The notes beneath the pieces were generated by a model. It saw only the letters and a program-made list of their open reading frames with translations. It was not told the origin of the DNA and ran no database searches. From NCBI RefSeq assembly GCF_947648125.1, contig NZ_CANSMR010000024.1:45135-109134 (forward strand): a DNA stretch of 64,000 nucleotides, in the 5' to 3' direction. This stretch comes from an uncultured Bradyrhizobium sp. GTDB taxonomy: Bacteria > Pseudomonadota > Alphaproteobacteria > Rhizobiales > Xanthobacteraceae. The first letter of the stretch is position 1, and the number at the start of each line of letters is the position of its first letter. This document shows, piece by piece, positions 36,398 to 46,682 of this stretch. The translations under genes were made by a program, and so were the position numbers.

Positions 36398-38974
36398 GTG
36401 GCGGATATTTTCATCAGTTATACGTCGCAGGATCGCGATTGGGCATTCTGGATCGGGCAGGAACTGGAAAAGCTCGGTCACACACCAAGGATACACGAGT
36501 GGGAGATCTCAGGCGGCGGCGATATCGCGGCTTGGATGGATGAGCGGTGTGACAAGGCCGATCATGCCCTTTTGGTAATCAGCGAGACCTATCTCGGCAA
36601 ACCCTATTCGAGCTGGGAGCGCCGGTCGGCACAATGGGCGGCGCAGACGGATCGTCCCAACTTCGCGCTGCCGGTGCGCATCGAGCTCTGCAAACTTCCT
36701 AACCTTCTTGCGTCCGTCAAACGGTCCGATCTCTTCGGCGTGGATGAAAGCGAGGCGAGGGAGCGGTTAATCGATCTCTTGCGGCCGGCTGACAAGCCCG
36801 CAGTACCAACGAAGTTTCCGGGTGCGGCAAAACCTCAGATGGATTTGAAGCCGGAAGTGTCGGCACCTTTTCCGGGGCAGAAGGCCGAGCGGCGCAGCGT
36901 GATCACCAATATTCCAATCAACGTGCCACGGCATTTCATCGGTCGTCACGACGACTTCCGTGCAATCGAGATCGCGCTCAATGGTGACGATGGTCGTGCG
37001 GCCGTGACGGCACTGCACGGTCTGCGTGGTGTCGGTAAGACGACGCTCGCAGCGGCATATGCCGAACGCCATCGCGATGGCTACCGCGCGACTTGGTGGA
37101 TCAGGGCCGCGACTCCAGCAACAATGCGTGCAGATATCGCAGGACTCGGGGTACGCCTTGGCTGGATCGCAGCCGATACTCAAGAGGAGCAGGCCGTCAA
37201 CACGGTGCTGGATCAACTTCGCAGTGAACGCGAATGCATGCTGCTCATCTATGACAATGCAGTCGGCCCAAGAGAGCTCACGAAATACCTGCCCCGCGGG
37301 GGTTCGGCCCACATCATCATTACTTCAAATGCACCGAATTGGGGAGCGGTTGCCGCCCCAATGGAAGTCGATATCTGGTCGGACGAGGTCGGAGCTGATT
37401 TTCTGATGGTGCGGACCCAAAGGATGACAGAACGCGATGCGGCTTTGGCTCTCTCTCGATCGCTTGGCGGTCTGCCGCTCGCGCACGAGCAGGCCGCCGC
37501 CTACTGCGAACGTACTGGGTCATCATTTGCGGGGTACAACTCACAATTTGAATCAACGCCCGTAGCACTTCTCGGCGAGGTCGAAGACCTTGCACTCGAT
37601 TATGGGGTGACTGTCGCGAGGACATTTGCTCTCGCTATCGCGGGAGCCATCGAACTTCACCCCCACGCTTTCTCTTTGATGGTTCTTGTGGCACTGCTCT
37701 CGCCTCGGCCGATACCGATGTATTTCTTCTCTGAAGGACATGAGAAACTAGGGGAAGACTTCGCATCTGTCGTCAAGAAGGGTGACCTCGATAGGGTCAT
37801 AGCGGCTCTGCGCGGCTTTGCATTGCTCGATCGGGAATTGATCTTTGACGAACGTGATCCGTCAGTCGTGACGGACTGCATTTCGGTGCACCGGTTGGTG
37901 GGTCAAATAACCCTTGCACGCTTCAGCCCCGAATTCCGACAAAGGATCGGATGGTTTTTGATCGAAGCAATAGCGGAGGTTTATCCGCCCGGCTCCCTCT
38001 TTGCGAAGCCGGAATTGTGGCCGCGAGCGCGGCGGCTGGATGCCATCGCGTCGGCACTAGTTGGCATCGAAACTAGCGCGCCGGTCGACGTTGCAGAACA
38101 GTACTGGCGCAGGATCGTTACAGCTTCAAGGATAACGACCCTGAATCAGCTCGCTTTGTATCGTCAGACAGTGTTGGGAGATTTCGCGGAAGCAAGACGC
38201 TATTTTGAGCTCGCATTAGCAATCAATGAGCGTGATCTCGATAGCGAAAGTCCGTTTGAGGGGATTGTGCTTAACAATCTCGGCGGTCTGCATCTGCAGC
38301 AAGGTAGTTTCGGAGAGGCTCGCTCATGTTACGAGCGGGCTGCGCTGTTCTATGAGAAGAAGCCGGAGGAGGGCCCCACTCGCCTTGCCATAACGTTAAG
38401 CAATTTGAGTAGCGCGCTGACGTCTCAAGGTGAGCACGTAGCAGCAAAGAGTTTGCAGGAGCGTTCCCTCGCAATTCTCGGGGAGGATGCCAATGATCCG
38501 AACACAACGTTTGCGCTTAGCCAGCTTGGTTATTCGCAATGGATGCAAGGCAACCTTACAATAGCGCTGACTTATTTTGAACGCGCGGTGGCTATCTGCG
38601 AGAAAGGATTTGGTCCTGACCACCTTTATCTGGCGGCAAACTTAGCCAACTTGGGTGGTGTGGTCATGGATCAAGGGGATCTTGTGCGAGCACGCAGCCT
38701 TCTTGAGCGCGCCCTGGCTCTGCGCCAAGCAACGCTCGGCTCGGACCATATCGACACTGCAATGAGCCTCAATGATTTCGGCTGTCTTCTGCGGAGGGAG
38801 GGCGACCACGCTGCTGCCCTGCCATATCATGAACAGGCGCTCGCGATCTTCGTGGAAAAGTTAGGGCCAACCCATCCCAACTCAAAGAAGGCGGCCGAAA
38901 ATGTCGCGGTCGTATTGGAGGCAATTGGCCGGCCTGCGGAAGCTCGCAGTCTGCGGGACAAGTTCGGTCTGTAA
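36398..38974 (+). CDS. TIR / NB-ARC (STAND NTPase) / TPR protein, probable immune-type sensor
   Basis: This 858-residue protein has three parts. Residues 1-130 are a TIR domain (DIFISYTSQDRDWAFWIGQE, then LLVISETYLGKPYSSWERR). Residues about 175-420 are an NB-ARC NTPase with Walker A GLRGVGKTTLA (near 210), Walker B MLLIYDN (near 281), IIITSN and the GLPLA box (near 356). Residues about 598-858 are kinesin-light-chain-like TPRs. Prokaryotic TIR-STAND proteins are often antiphage sensors. The glutamate usually found four residues after the SxW tryptophan of TIR NADases is Ser here, with Glu directly after Trp, so NADase activity is uncertain. GTG at 36398 has GAGGG upstream; TTG at 36353 is possible. 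G+C is low: 29/60 at 37501-37560. Confidence 0.88.
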   Translation: MADIFISYTSQDRDWAFWIGQELEKLGHTPRIHEWEISGGGDIAAWMDERCDKADHALLVISETYLGKPYSSWERRSAQWAAQTDRPNFALPVRIELCKLPNLLASVKRSDLFGVDESEARERLIDLLRPADKPAVPTKFPGAAKPQMDLKPEVSAPFPGQKAERRSVITNIPINVPRHFIGRHDDFRAIEIALNGDDGRAAVTALHGLRGVGKTTLAAAYAERHRDGYRATWWIRAATPATMRADIAGLGVRLGWIAADTQEEQAVNTVLDQLRSERECMLLIYDNAVGPRELTKYLPRGGSAHIIITSNAPNWGAVAAPMEVDIWSDEVGADFLMVRTQRMTERDAALALSRSLGGLPLAHEQAAAYCERTGSSFAGYNSQFESTPVALLGEVEDLALDYGVTVARTFALAIAGAIELHPHAFSLMVLVALLSPRPIPMYFFSEGHEKLGEDFASVVKKGDLDRVIAALRGFALLDRELIFDERDPSVVTDCISVHRLVGQITLARFSPEFRQRIGWFLIEAIAEVYPPGSLFAKPELWPRARRLDAIASALVGIETSAPVDVAEQYWRRIVTASRITTLNQLALYRQTVLGDFAEARRYFELALAINERDLDSESPFEGIVLNNLGGLHLQQGSFGEARSCYERAALFYEKKPEEGPTRLAITLSNLSSALTSQGEHVAAKSLQERSLAILGEDANDPNTTFALSQLGYSQWMQGNLTIALTYFERAVAICEKGFGPDHLYLAANLANLGGVVMDQGDLVRARSLLERALALRQATLGSDHIDTAMSLNDFGCLLRREGDHAAALPYHEQALAIFVEKLGPTHPNSKKAAENVAVVLEAIGRPAEARSLRDKFGL

Positions 38975-38992
38975 GAGGTTGCCTGCATCGCC

Positions 38993-39520
38993 TCACGGCA
39001 GCTTGTCATACCCCTCCGCCAGGCCGTTCAGGCTGAGCGGGAACCCGATACCTTCTTCCGGGGTCTCGAAAATAATGAACGTCGCGGTCTTGGCGTTCTT
39101 GATCTGGCCGAGCAGCTTGTCGTCCATCACGACCTCGGCGACGCAGCCATTGGGCAGGCATCTGACAAAGCCGGCGCGGCCGACGTCCTGGTTGTCGAGC
39201 TTCAGGCCGAGGCCGGAGGGCAGCAGCACGCCGAGCGGGGCGACCACGCGCATCAGGCGGCTCTTCTGATCGGCGGTCTTCAGCACGATCACGGTCAGGC
39301 CGGCATTTGAGCGGTCTTCGGCTACCACGCTCTGGATCAGCGCGCATTGCTCGGCCTGGGCGCCAGGTGGGGTGTCGCAGCGGATCTGCCAGTCGCCATG
39401 GACCGAGCGCACCGCGCCCTGCGCGTTCGACGGCTGGGCCAGGCCGAGAGAAAAGGCCAGAATCAGCAGGCCGCCGAGCCAGCCGGCCTTTCGTCCTGCC
39501 TGAATTTTCGAAGCGCCCAT
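38993..39520 (-). CDS. Invasion-associated locus B (IalB) family protein
   Basis: The 175-residue protein has a signal peptide (AGWLGGLLILAFSLGLAQPS), then VHGDWQIRCDTPPGAQAEQC and RCLPNGCVAEVVMDDKLLGQ, matching IalB family spacing with its conserved Cys pairs. IalB-type proteins are periplasmic or envelope proteins of alphaproteobacteria; the role outside Bartonella is unclear. The ATG at 39520 is chosen; an upstream extension lacks a leader. It converges on the TIR gene, with 18 bases between them. Confidence 0.87.
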   Translation of the reverse strand: MGASKIQAGRKAGWLGGLLILAFSLGLAQPSNAQGAVRSVHGDWQIRCDTPPGAQAEQCALIQSVVAEDRSNAGLTVIVLKTADQKSRLMRVVAPLGVLLPSGLGLKLDNQDVGRAGFVRCLPNGCVAEVVMDDKLLGQIKNAKTATFIIFETPEEGIGFPLSLNGLAEGYDKLP

Positions 39521-40007
39521 CCGGGGTCGATCCTTTGATTGTTCGGTCGGTCCGGCCGTCGAGGCCGCCGGGTAGCACGCATCAGTCGACTGATACCGCA
39601 ATAGGGCGCCTTGAAGGCGATCTTGAAGCCATTCCCGCGCCGGATTGGGGCAGCCCGCAGCGAATCAGGTTCCTGCGGGCTATCCCGTCTGTGCGTACAT
39701 CCGGTAATCCCCCTGTCAACAGTGCGCGGCGATGTTCCGACGACTTTCGCTTGATTTTGCGGGAAAAATCGCAAGCGGCAGCTTCATCGCAGGCGCATGG
39801 CTTTCGGCCGTACTACTGCATTGCGAGCGCCTGCGAATTATGGTTTGAGAGGCTGGATTTCGACGCGTTCTAGCGATCTGGCTCCCGTACCCACCTTGAC
39901 TCAGAGACGGGTATGTCCGGAAGGCCATTTGTCAGGGCGGATCGTGCTGTATCTCCGGTCACATGCCGGGGGTGCGTTGGGGAATAATGCAAGGGAGCGC
40001 GAACGGC
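39521..40007. other. 487-base intergenic region between ialB and ctaC
   Basis: No credible gene is seen. It must hold the divergent promoters of ialB and the cytochrome oxidase operon. The one clear element is ATCAGTCGACTGAT at 39581-39594, a perfect 14-base palindrome 61 bases upstream of the ialB start, possibly an operator. A TTGACT at about 39896 could be a -35 for ctaC, but no good -10 follows at the right distance. Confidence 0.5.
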
Positions 40008-40847
40008 ATGAAGATGTCGATTGGCCGGTTGGGCAGGCAATTGCTGGGGTTGGCGGTAGCGGGGGTGGCGTCAGTCGCCGCGGGATCGGCCTTCGCCGAA
40101 ATGGGGCAGCCCGCGCCGTGGGAGCACACGCTGCAGGAAGCCGCGACTCCGGTGATGGAAAACATCATCTGGTTCCACAATTTCCTGCTGGTGCTGATCA
40201 CCGTCATCACCCTGTTCGTGCTGGCGCTGCTCGTCATCGTGGTGGTGAAGTTCAACGCCAAGGCCAACCCGGTCCCCTCCAGGACCACCCACAATACCCT
40301 GATCGAAGTGGCCTGGACGCTGATCCCGGTCCTGATCCTGGTCGGCATCGCGGTGCCGTCGTTCCGCCTCCTGTTCCTGGAGCTCGACGTGCCGAAGCCG
40401 GACCTCACCGTGAAGGTCACCGGCAAGCAGTGGTATTGGTCCTACGCCTACCCGGATAACGGCAAGTTCGAGTTCGACTCGCTGCTCGACAAGGACAAGC
40501 AGCCGCGGCTGCTCGGCGTCGACAACGAGATGGTGGTCCCGGTCAACAAGGTGGTGCGGATCCAGACCACCGGCGCCGACGTGATCCACTCCTTCGCAGT
40601 GCCGGCCTTCGGCGTGAAGATCGACTCGGTCCCGGGCCGCCTCAACGAAAGCTGGTTCAAGGCCACCAAGACCGGCGTGTTCTACGGCCAGTGCTCGGAA
40701 CTATGCGGCAAGGACCACGCCTTCATGCCGATCGCGGTTCGGGTCGTCAGCGACCAGGAATTCGCGACCTGGGTTGAAGGGGCGAAGAAGAAGTTTGCGA
40801 CCAACCCGGCGAATTCCTACGCCTCGGCTGGTCAGGCGGCGCAGTAA
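40008..40847 (+). CDS. ctaC: Cytochrome c oxidase subunit II
   Basis: The 279-residue subunit of the aa3-type terminal oxidase carries the CuA centre that accepts electrons from cytochrome c. A signal peptide (LGLAVAGVASVAAGSAFAEM) is followed by two helices (FHNFLLVLITVITLFVLALL; AWTLIPVLILVGIAVPSFRL) and the periplasmic cupredoxin with GKQWYWSYAYPDN and the CuA ligands in YGQCSELCGKDHAFMPIAV. ATG at 40008 is used; ATG codons at 39963 and 39987 would add a few residues. It opens the operon. Confidence 0.95.
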   Translation: MKMSIGRLGRQLLGLAVAGVASVAAGSAFAEMGQPAPWEHTLQEAATPVMENIIWFHNFLLVLITVITLFVLALLVIVVVKFNAKANPVPSRTTHNTLIEVAWTLIPVLILVGIAVPSFRLLFLELDVPKPDLTVKVTGKQWYWSYAYPDNGKFEFDSLLDKDKQPRLLGVDNEMVVPVNKVVRIQTTGADVIHSFAVPAFGVKIDSVPGRLNESWFKATKTGVFYGQCSELCGKDHAFMPIAVRVVSDQEFATWVEGAKKKFATNPANSYASAGQAAQ

Positions 40848-40892
40848 GCCCCAAGGGTTAAGGCCCCAGGGCTTGCGGCGCGGATGGAATAA

Positions 40893-42560
<1,668 letters not shown>

Positions 42561-42571
42561 GTCCAAGACAA

Positions 42572-42596
42572 CGCGGCGCACCCTGGGTGCGCCGCG
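42572..42596 (+). terminator. Hairpin after ctaD
   Basis: CGCGGCGCACCC and GGGTGCGCCGCG pair around one base, followed by CCTTTTG. It sits between ctaD and ctaB in the same operon, so it may lower expression of the assembly genes relative to the structural subunits. Confidence 0.65.
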
Positions 42597-42622
42597 CCTT
42601 TTGAGAGAAGTGAGACCTGATC

Positions 42623-43561
42623 TTGTCGGTTGTCGATCACAACGCCATCGAGCTGCCCCGGATTTCCGAGGCCGAAGTGGGCGACTACATCGCGCTGTTG
42701 AAGCCGCGCGTGATGTCGCTGGTGATCTTCACCGCGCTGGTTGGGCTGATGATCGCGCCGGTGCATGTCCATCCGGTGCTGGCGTTCACCTCGATCCTCT
42801 GCATCGCGGTCGGCGCCGGTGCCTCCGGCGCGCTCAACATGGCCTATGAGAGCGACGTCGACGCCTTGATGTCGCGCACCGCCAACCGGCCGATCCCGCG
42901 CGGCCGCATCACCCAGGCCGAGGCGGCCGCCTTCGGCCTGACGCTCGCCTTCTTCTCCGTGATGACGCTCGGCATCCTGGTGAACTGGGTGGCGGGCGGG
43001 CTGCTTGCCTTCACCATCTTCTTTTATGCCGTGATCTACACGATGTTGCTGAAGCGCTGGACCGCGCAGAACATCGTGATCGGCGGCGCTGCCGGGGCGC
43101 TGCCGCCGGTGGTGGCGTGGGCGGCCGCGACCGGCTCGCTCTCGGTCGAACCGATCCTGCTGTTCCTGATCATCTTCTTCTGGACCCCGCCGCACTTCTG
43201 GGCGCTGGCGCTGTTCCGCAGCGACGACTACGCGCGCGCCGGCATTCCGATGCTGCCGGTGGTCGCCGGTCCCGACGCGACCCGGCTGCAGATCCTGCTC
43301 TACACCATCGTGCTGGTCGCGATCGCGCTGGCGCCGTGGCCGCTCGGCTATTTCGACGCAATCTACGGCGTCACCTCGCTGGTTTTGGGCGCCGGCATGC
43401 TGTGGCTCGCGATCGAGGTCTATCGCCGTCGTGAAGGCACAGCCGCCAACCGCGCGACGCGCCGGCTGTTCGCCTTCTCGATCCTTTATCTGTTCGCGCT
43501 GTTTGCCGTCCTCCTCGCCGAGGTCGTCGTTCGCGCGATCCTGCCCGTCATCATCGGGTAG
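42623..43561 (+). CDS. ctaB: Protoheme IX farnesyltransferase (haem O synthase)
   Basis: The 312-residue UbiA-type prenyltransferase farnesylates haem b to haem O for the oxidase. The first Asp-rich motif is [19 protein letters not shown], and the second region is [19 protein letters not shown]. About nine helices are visible. The start is TTG at 42623 after GAGAGAAGTGAG. It lies between ctaD and the coxF/cox11 genes, the usual order in Bradyrhizobium. Confidence 0.95.
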   Translation: MSVVDHNAIELPRISEAEVGDYIALLKPRVMSLVIFTALVGLMIAPVHVHPVLAFTSILCIAVGAGASGALNMAYESDVDALMSRTANRPIPRGRITQAEAAAFGLTLAFFSVMTLGILVNWVAGGLLAFTIFFYAVIYTMLLKRWTAQNIVIGGAAGALPPVVAWAAATGSLSVEPILLFLIIFFWTPPHFWALALFRSDDYARAGIPMLPVVAGPDATRLQILLYTIVLVAIALAPWPLGYFDAIYGVTSLVLGAGMLWLAIEVYRRREGTAANRATRRLFAFSILYLFALFAVLLAEVVVRAILPVIIG

Positions 43562-43578
43562 GGACGCCGGGGGGCAAG

Positions 43579-43764
43579 ATGGGGGCGCATGGGATACCAA
43601 TGGACGAGAAACGCGAACCAGAAGGAATCGTCCTCACCGAGGCGCAGCTCAAGAGCCGCCGCCAGCGCTCGATCGCCATTGCGCTCGCGCTCGGCGTCAT
43701 GGTCGTGCTGTTCTTCGCCGTCACCCTCGTCAAGGGGCCGGCCGTGCTGGTGCGGCCGCTGTGA
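43579..43764 (+). CDS. CoxF-like small membrane protein of the oxidase operon
   Basis: This 61-residue protein has a charged N-terminus ([20 protein letters not shown]) and one membrane helix ([20 protein letters not shown]). It sits 17 bases after ctaB and its stop overlaps the cox11 start, the place where CoxF is found in Bradyrhizobium. It probably assists oxidase assembly, but its role is unproven. ATG at 43600 is an alternative start that removes seven residues. Confidence 0.8.
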   Translation: MGAHGIPMDEKREPEGIVLTEAQLKSRRQRSIAIALALGVMVVLFFAVTLVKGPAVLVRPL

Positions 43765-44408
43765 GTGAGATGGCGAACCATCCCGCACAGCAGGCTCCGC
43801 AAGGCGAGGGCGTCAAGGTCACGCGCCGCATGCTGACGCGCGATGCCGTTGTCGCCTCGATCTGCGGCTTCGTCGTGGTGCTGATGGTCGGCGCGTCCTA
43901 CGCGGCCGTGCCGTTCTACAACTGGTTCTGCCGCACCACCGGCTTCAACGGCACCACCCAGGTCGCGACCTCGGTGCCTTCAGATGCGCCGCTCGCGCGC
44001 ACCATCGCGGTCAGTTTCGATTCCAACGTCGCGCCGGGCCTGCCCTGGAAGTTCGAGGCCGAGCAGACCACGATCGACGTCAAGATCGGCCAGGTCGTCA
44101 CGGTCTATTACACCGTGACCAACCAGTCGGCGCGCACCACGACCGGACAAGCCGCCTACAACGTCGCGCCGCTGACCGTCGGCGCCTATTTCCAGAAGAT
44201 CAACTGCTTCTGCTTCACCGAACAGACCATGGCGCCGGGCGAGAAGCGCGAGATGGCCGTGGTGTTCTATGTCGATCCCGCGCTGGCCAAGGACAGCGAG
44301 AACGACACGCTGAAGAACATCACTTTGTCCTACACCTTCTTCCCCGTGCGCGATGCCGCGCCGAAGCCCGTGGCTGCGGGCGAGGCGGAGCAGCGCAAGG
44401 GCGGCTAG
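43761..44408 (+). CDS. ctaG: Cytochrome c oxidase assembly protein Cox11
   Basis: The 215-residue copper chaperone delivers CuB to subunit I. It has one N-terminal helix ([20 protein letters not shown]), the conserved [17 protein letters not shown] segment and the copper site [18 protein letters not shown] with its CFCF pair. GTG at 43761 overlaps the CoxF stop by four bases; ATG at 43770 would be three codons later. The C-terminal tail after FFPVRDAA is variable. Confidence 0.94.
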   Translation: MSEMANHPAQQAPQGEGVKVTRRMLTRDAVVASICGFVVVLMVGASYAAVPFYNWFCRTTGFNGTTQVATSVPSDAPLARTIAVSFDSNVAPGLPWKFEAEQTTIDVKIGQVVTVYYTVTNQSARTTTGQAAYNVAPLTVGAYFQKINCFCFTEQTMAPGEKREMAVVFYVDPALAKDSENDTLKNITLSYTFFPVRDAAPKPVAAGEAEQRKGG

Positions 44409-44452
44409 AGCATGATCCGGAAAAGTGGGGACCGGTTTTCCGAGAAGATCAT
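44408..44452. repeat. Interspersed palindromic repeat, family C (45 bases)
   Basis: Inverted copy of the element at 14606-14650, differing at three positions by hand alignment. Terminal GCATGATC/GATCATGC arms are exact. It begins at the last base of the cox11 stop codon, between cox11 and ctaE, within one operon, so any structure formed in the RNA lies in a polycistronic message. Confidence 0.82.
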
Positions 44453-44515
44453 GCTGATGAGATTGGAATTTTAAGATTAAGACGTGCCTTGCGGCACGCG
44501 AATGGAGAGACGGCA

Positions 44516-45412
44516 ATGGCTGAGGCGCAAGTCAAGCATCACGACTATCATCTCGTCGACCCGAGCCCGTGGCCGGTGGTCGGCTCGGTCTCGGCCTTCA
44601 TCATGGCGCTCGGTGCGATCGGCTGGATGCACCACATGTTCTCCGCCGCCCCGATCGTGTTCGGCGTCGGCACCATCGGCGTGCTCTACACCATGGCGAG
44701 CTGGTGGGGCGACGTGATCAAGGAAGCCCAGTACAAGGGCGACCACACCCGCGTGGTGCAGATCAGTCACCGCTACGGCATGATCCTGTTCATCGCCTCC
44801 GAAGTGATGTTCTTCGTCGCCTGGTTCTGGGCGTTCTTCAACTCGGCGCTGTTCCCGGCCGATGCGGTACACGCCACCCGCGATGCGGTGTTCGGCTGCG
44901 GCGCCGGCACGGCGATGGGCGCCTGCTCGGTTCCCGGCACTTGGCCGCCGCATGGCATCGAGACCTTCGATCCCTGGCATCTGCCGCTGCTCAACACGCT
45001 GCTGCTCCTGACCTCGGGCACCACCGTCACCTGGGCGCACCATGCGCTGCTGGAGAACGACCGCCAGGGCCTCAAGCAGGGCCTGATCCTCACCGTGATC
45101 CTCGGCGCCTGCTTCACCTGCGTGCAGGCCTATGAGTACGCCCATGCGACGTTCTCGTTCGGCGGCAACGTCTACGGCTCGACCTTCTTCATGGCGACCG
45201 GGTTCCATGGTTTCCACGTGCTGGTCGGCACCATCTTCCTGCTGGTCTGCCTGATCCGCGCCTATGCCGGCCACTTCACCCCGAAGCAGCACCTCGGCTT
45301 CGAGTTCGCCGCCTGGTACTGGCACTTCGTCGACGTGGTCTGGCTGTTCCTGTTCATCTGCATCTACGTCTGGGGTCACGGCGCCGAGTCGATGGCGCAC
45401 GGTGCACACTAA
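44516..45412 (+). CDS. ctaE: Cytochrome c oxidase subunit III
   Basis: The 298-residue membrane subunit stabilises the oxidase core. It has seven helices, the [19 protein letters not shown] segment near residue 100, the [16 protein letters not shown] loop and the C-terminal [23 protein letters not shown] at 44516 is used. It follows cox11 after a family C repeat and precedes a strong hairpin terminator. Confidence 0.95.
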   Translation: MAEAQVKHHDYHLVDPSPWPVVGSVSAFIMALGAIGWMHHMFSAAPIVFGVGTIGVLYTMASWWGDVIKEAQYKGDHTRVVQISHRYGMILFIASEVMFFVAWFWAFFNSALFPADAVHATRDAVFGCGAGTAMGACSVPGTWPPHGIETFDPWHLPLLNTLLLLTSGTTVTWAHHALLENDRQGLKQGLILTVILGACFTCVQAYEYAHATFSFGGNVYGSTFFMATGFHGFHVLVGTIFLLVCLIRAYAGHFTPKQHLGFEFAAWYWHFVDVVWLFLFICIYVWGHGAESMAHGAH

Positions 45413-45431
45413 TCTCGCTGACGTGCTAAGA

Positions 45432-45455
45432 GGGGGCGGCCTGATGGCCGCCCCC
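45432..45455 (+). terminator. Intrinsic terminator after ctaE
   Basis: GGGGGCGGCC-TGAT-GGCCGCCCCC, then TTTGCTTTTG. Starts 19 bases after the ctaE stop and ends 20 bases before the DUF983 start. Confidence 0.7.
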
Positions 45456-45475
45456 TTTGCTTTTGAAGAGAACCG

Positions 45476-45862
45476 ATGACCGACACCCCACCCACTGTGA
45501 CCGAAAGCGCGCTGCGCGGCATCGCCTGCCGCTGTCCGCGCTGTGGCAAGGGCAAGCTCTATTCCGGCTTCCTGACGCTGGCGCCGCGCTGCCAGTCCTG
45601 CGGCCTCGACTTCGCCTTCATCGATGCCGGCGACGGGCCGGCGATCTTCATCATCATGCTGGCCGGCGCCATCGTGGTCGCGGCGGCGCTGATCGTCGAG
45701 GTGAAGTACCAGCCGCCGTTCTGGGTTCACGCGGCGTTGTGGCTGCCGTTGATCGTGGTCACCACGATCCTGCCGCTGCGCTCGATGAAGGCGCTTCTGA
45801 TCGCGCTGCAATTCCATCACAAGGCCGCCGAAGGCCAATTGATCGATCGCGACCCGAAATGA
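45476..45862 (+). CDS. DUF983 family protein
   Basis: The 128-residue protein has two CxxC pairs that could bind metal (CRCPRCGKGKLYSGF, RCQSCGLDFAF) and two membrane helices (IFIIMLAGAIVVAAALIVEV; LPLIVVTTILPLRSMKALLI). DUF983 genes regularly sit beside cytochrome oxidase genes in alphaproteobacteria; a part in oxidase biogenesis is likely but untested. The SURF1 start codon overlaps its stop by four bases. Confidence 0.9.
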   Translation: MTDTPPTVTESALRGIACRCPRCGKGKLYSGFLTLAPRCQSCGLDFAFIDAGDGPAIFIIMLAGAIVVAAALIVEVKYQPPFWVHAALWLPLIVVTTILPLRSMKALLIALQFHHKAAEGQLIDRDPK

Positions 45863-46680
45863 ATGACGTCACGAACAAAGCGTTTTCCAGTGAAGTGGGC
45901 ACCGGTTCGCGCGAAGAAAACGCGTCAAAAGGCTCTCAACGGCCGAGCGCGGCCGGCTTCGGCATTTTCACGCTGATCCTGATCGCGGTGTTCATCGCCC
46001 TCGGCTTCTGGCAATTGCAGCGCAGGGTCGAGAAGCATGCGCTGATCGCCGCGCTCGATTCGCGGCTGGCCGCCCCGACCGAGGCGCTGCCGCCGCCATC
46101 GGCGTGGCCCGCGGTGACCTCGGCCAAGGATGAATTCCGCCGCGTCACCCTGACTGCGACCTACGCGAAACTGCCGGACGCGATGGTGTTCAGCTCCGGC
46201 TCCGCGGTGCGCGACGACATCGCAGGACCCGGCACCTGGGCGTTCCTGCCGGCCAAGCTCGCCAGCGGCGAAACCGTCGTGATCAACACCGGCTTTGTCC
46301 AGAACACGATGCAGGACCGTGCCTTTGAGGATCGCGTCGCCGGCCGCCTCGTCACCGGCGCGCCGGTTGAGCTGACCGGCTACATCCGCTTTCCCGAGCC
46401 GCCGGGCCGGCTGACGCCGAAGGAAGATTCGGCGAAGCGGCTGTGGTTCGTGCGCGATCATCGTGCGATGGCGCAGACGCTCGGCTGGGGACAGGTCGCG
46501 CCGTTCTACATCGACCTCGAGGCGCCGGTGCCCGACAGCGGCACGCCGAAGCCCGGACCGCTCAAGGTGCGGCTCAAGGACGACCACATGCAGTACGCCA
46601 TCACCTGGTTCTCGCTGGCCGCCGCGGTCACGATCGCCTTCGGCCTGTGGTGGCGCGGCCAGCGGCGCAGGGGAACTTGA
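45859..46680 (+). CDS. SURF1 family oxidase assembly protein with repeat-derived N-terminus
   Basis: The 273-residue protein has two helices: one near the N-terminus (FGIFTLILIAVFIALGFWQL) and one near the C-terminus (YAITWFSLAAAVTIAFGLWW). Between them is the SURF1 periplasmic domain, with PGTWAFLPAKLASGETVVIN and WGQVAPFYIDLEA. It aids haem a insertion into subunit I. Residues 7-24 (AFSSEVGTGSREENASKG) are encoded by a family B repeat whose other copy is intergenic. ATG at 45859 is coupled to DUF983; GTG at 45895 lies inside the repeat. Confidence 0.9.
   Translation: MNDVTNKAFSSEVGTGSREENASKGSQRPSAAGFGIFTLILIAVFIALGFWQLQRRVEKHALIAALDSRLAAPTEALPPPSAWPAVTSAKDEFRRVTLTATYAKLPDAMVFSSGSAVRDDIAGPGTWAFLPAKLASGETVVINTGFVQNTMQDRAFEDRVAGRLVTGAPVELTGYIRFPEPPGRLTPKEDSAKRLWFVRDHRAMAQTLGWGQVAPFYIDLEAPVPDSGTPKPGPLKVRLKDDHMQYAITWFSLAAAVTIAFGLWWRGQRRRGT
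45879..45930. repeat. Family B repeat (52 bases) inside the SURF1 coding region
   Basis: Matches the reverse complement of 12565-12616 at 46 of 52 positions. It falls within codons 7-24 of SURF1 and keeps the frame. It covers the cytoplasmic stretch before the first membrane helix, where extra residues should be tolerated. Confidence 0.85.
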
Positions 46681-46682
46681 GG

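Noticed and set aside
36061-36414. Open frame on the minus strand before the TIR gene
   Set aside because: It overlaps the TlpA 3' end, is Pro/Arg/Ser-rich and has no ribosome site or motif, so it is not a convincing partner or antitoxin for the TIR gene.
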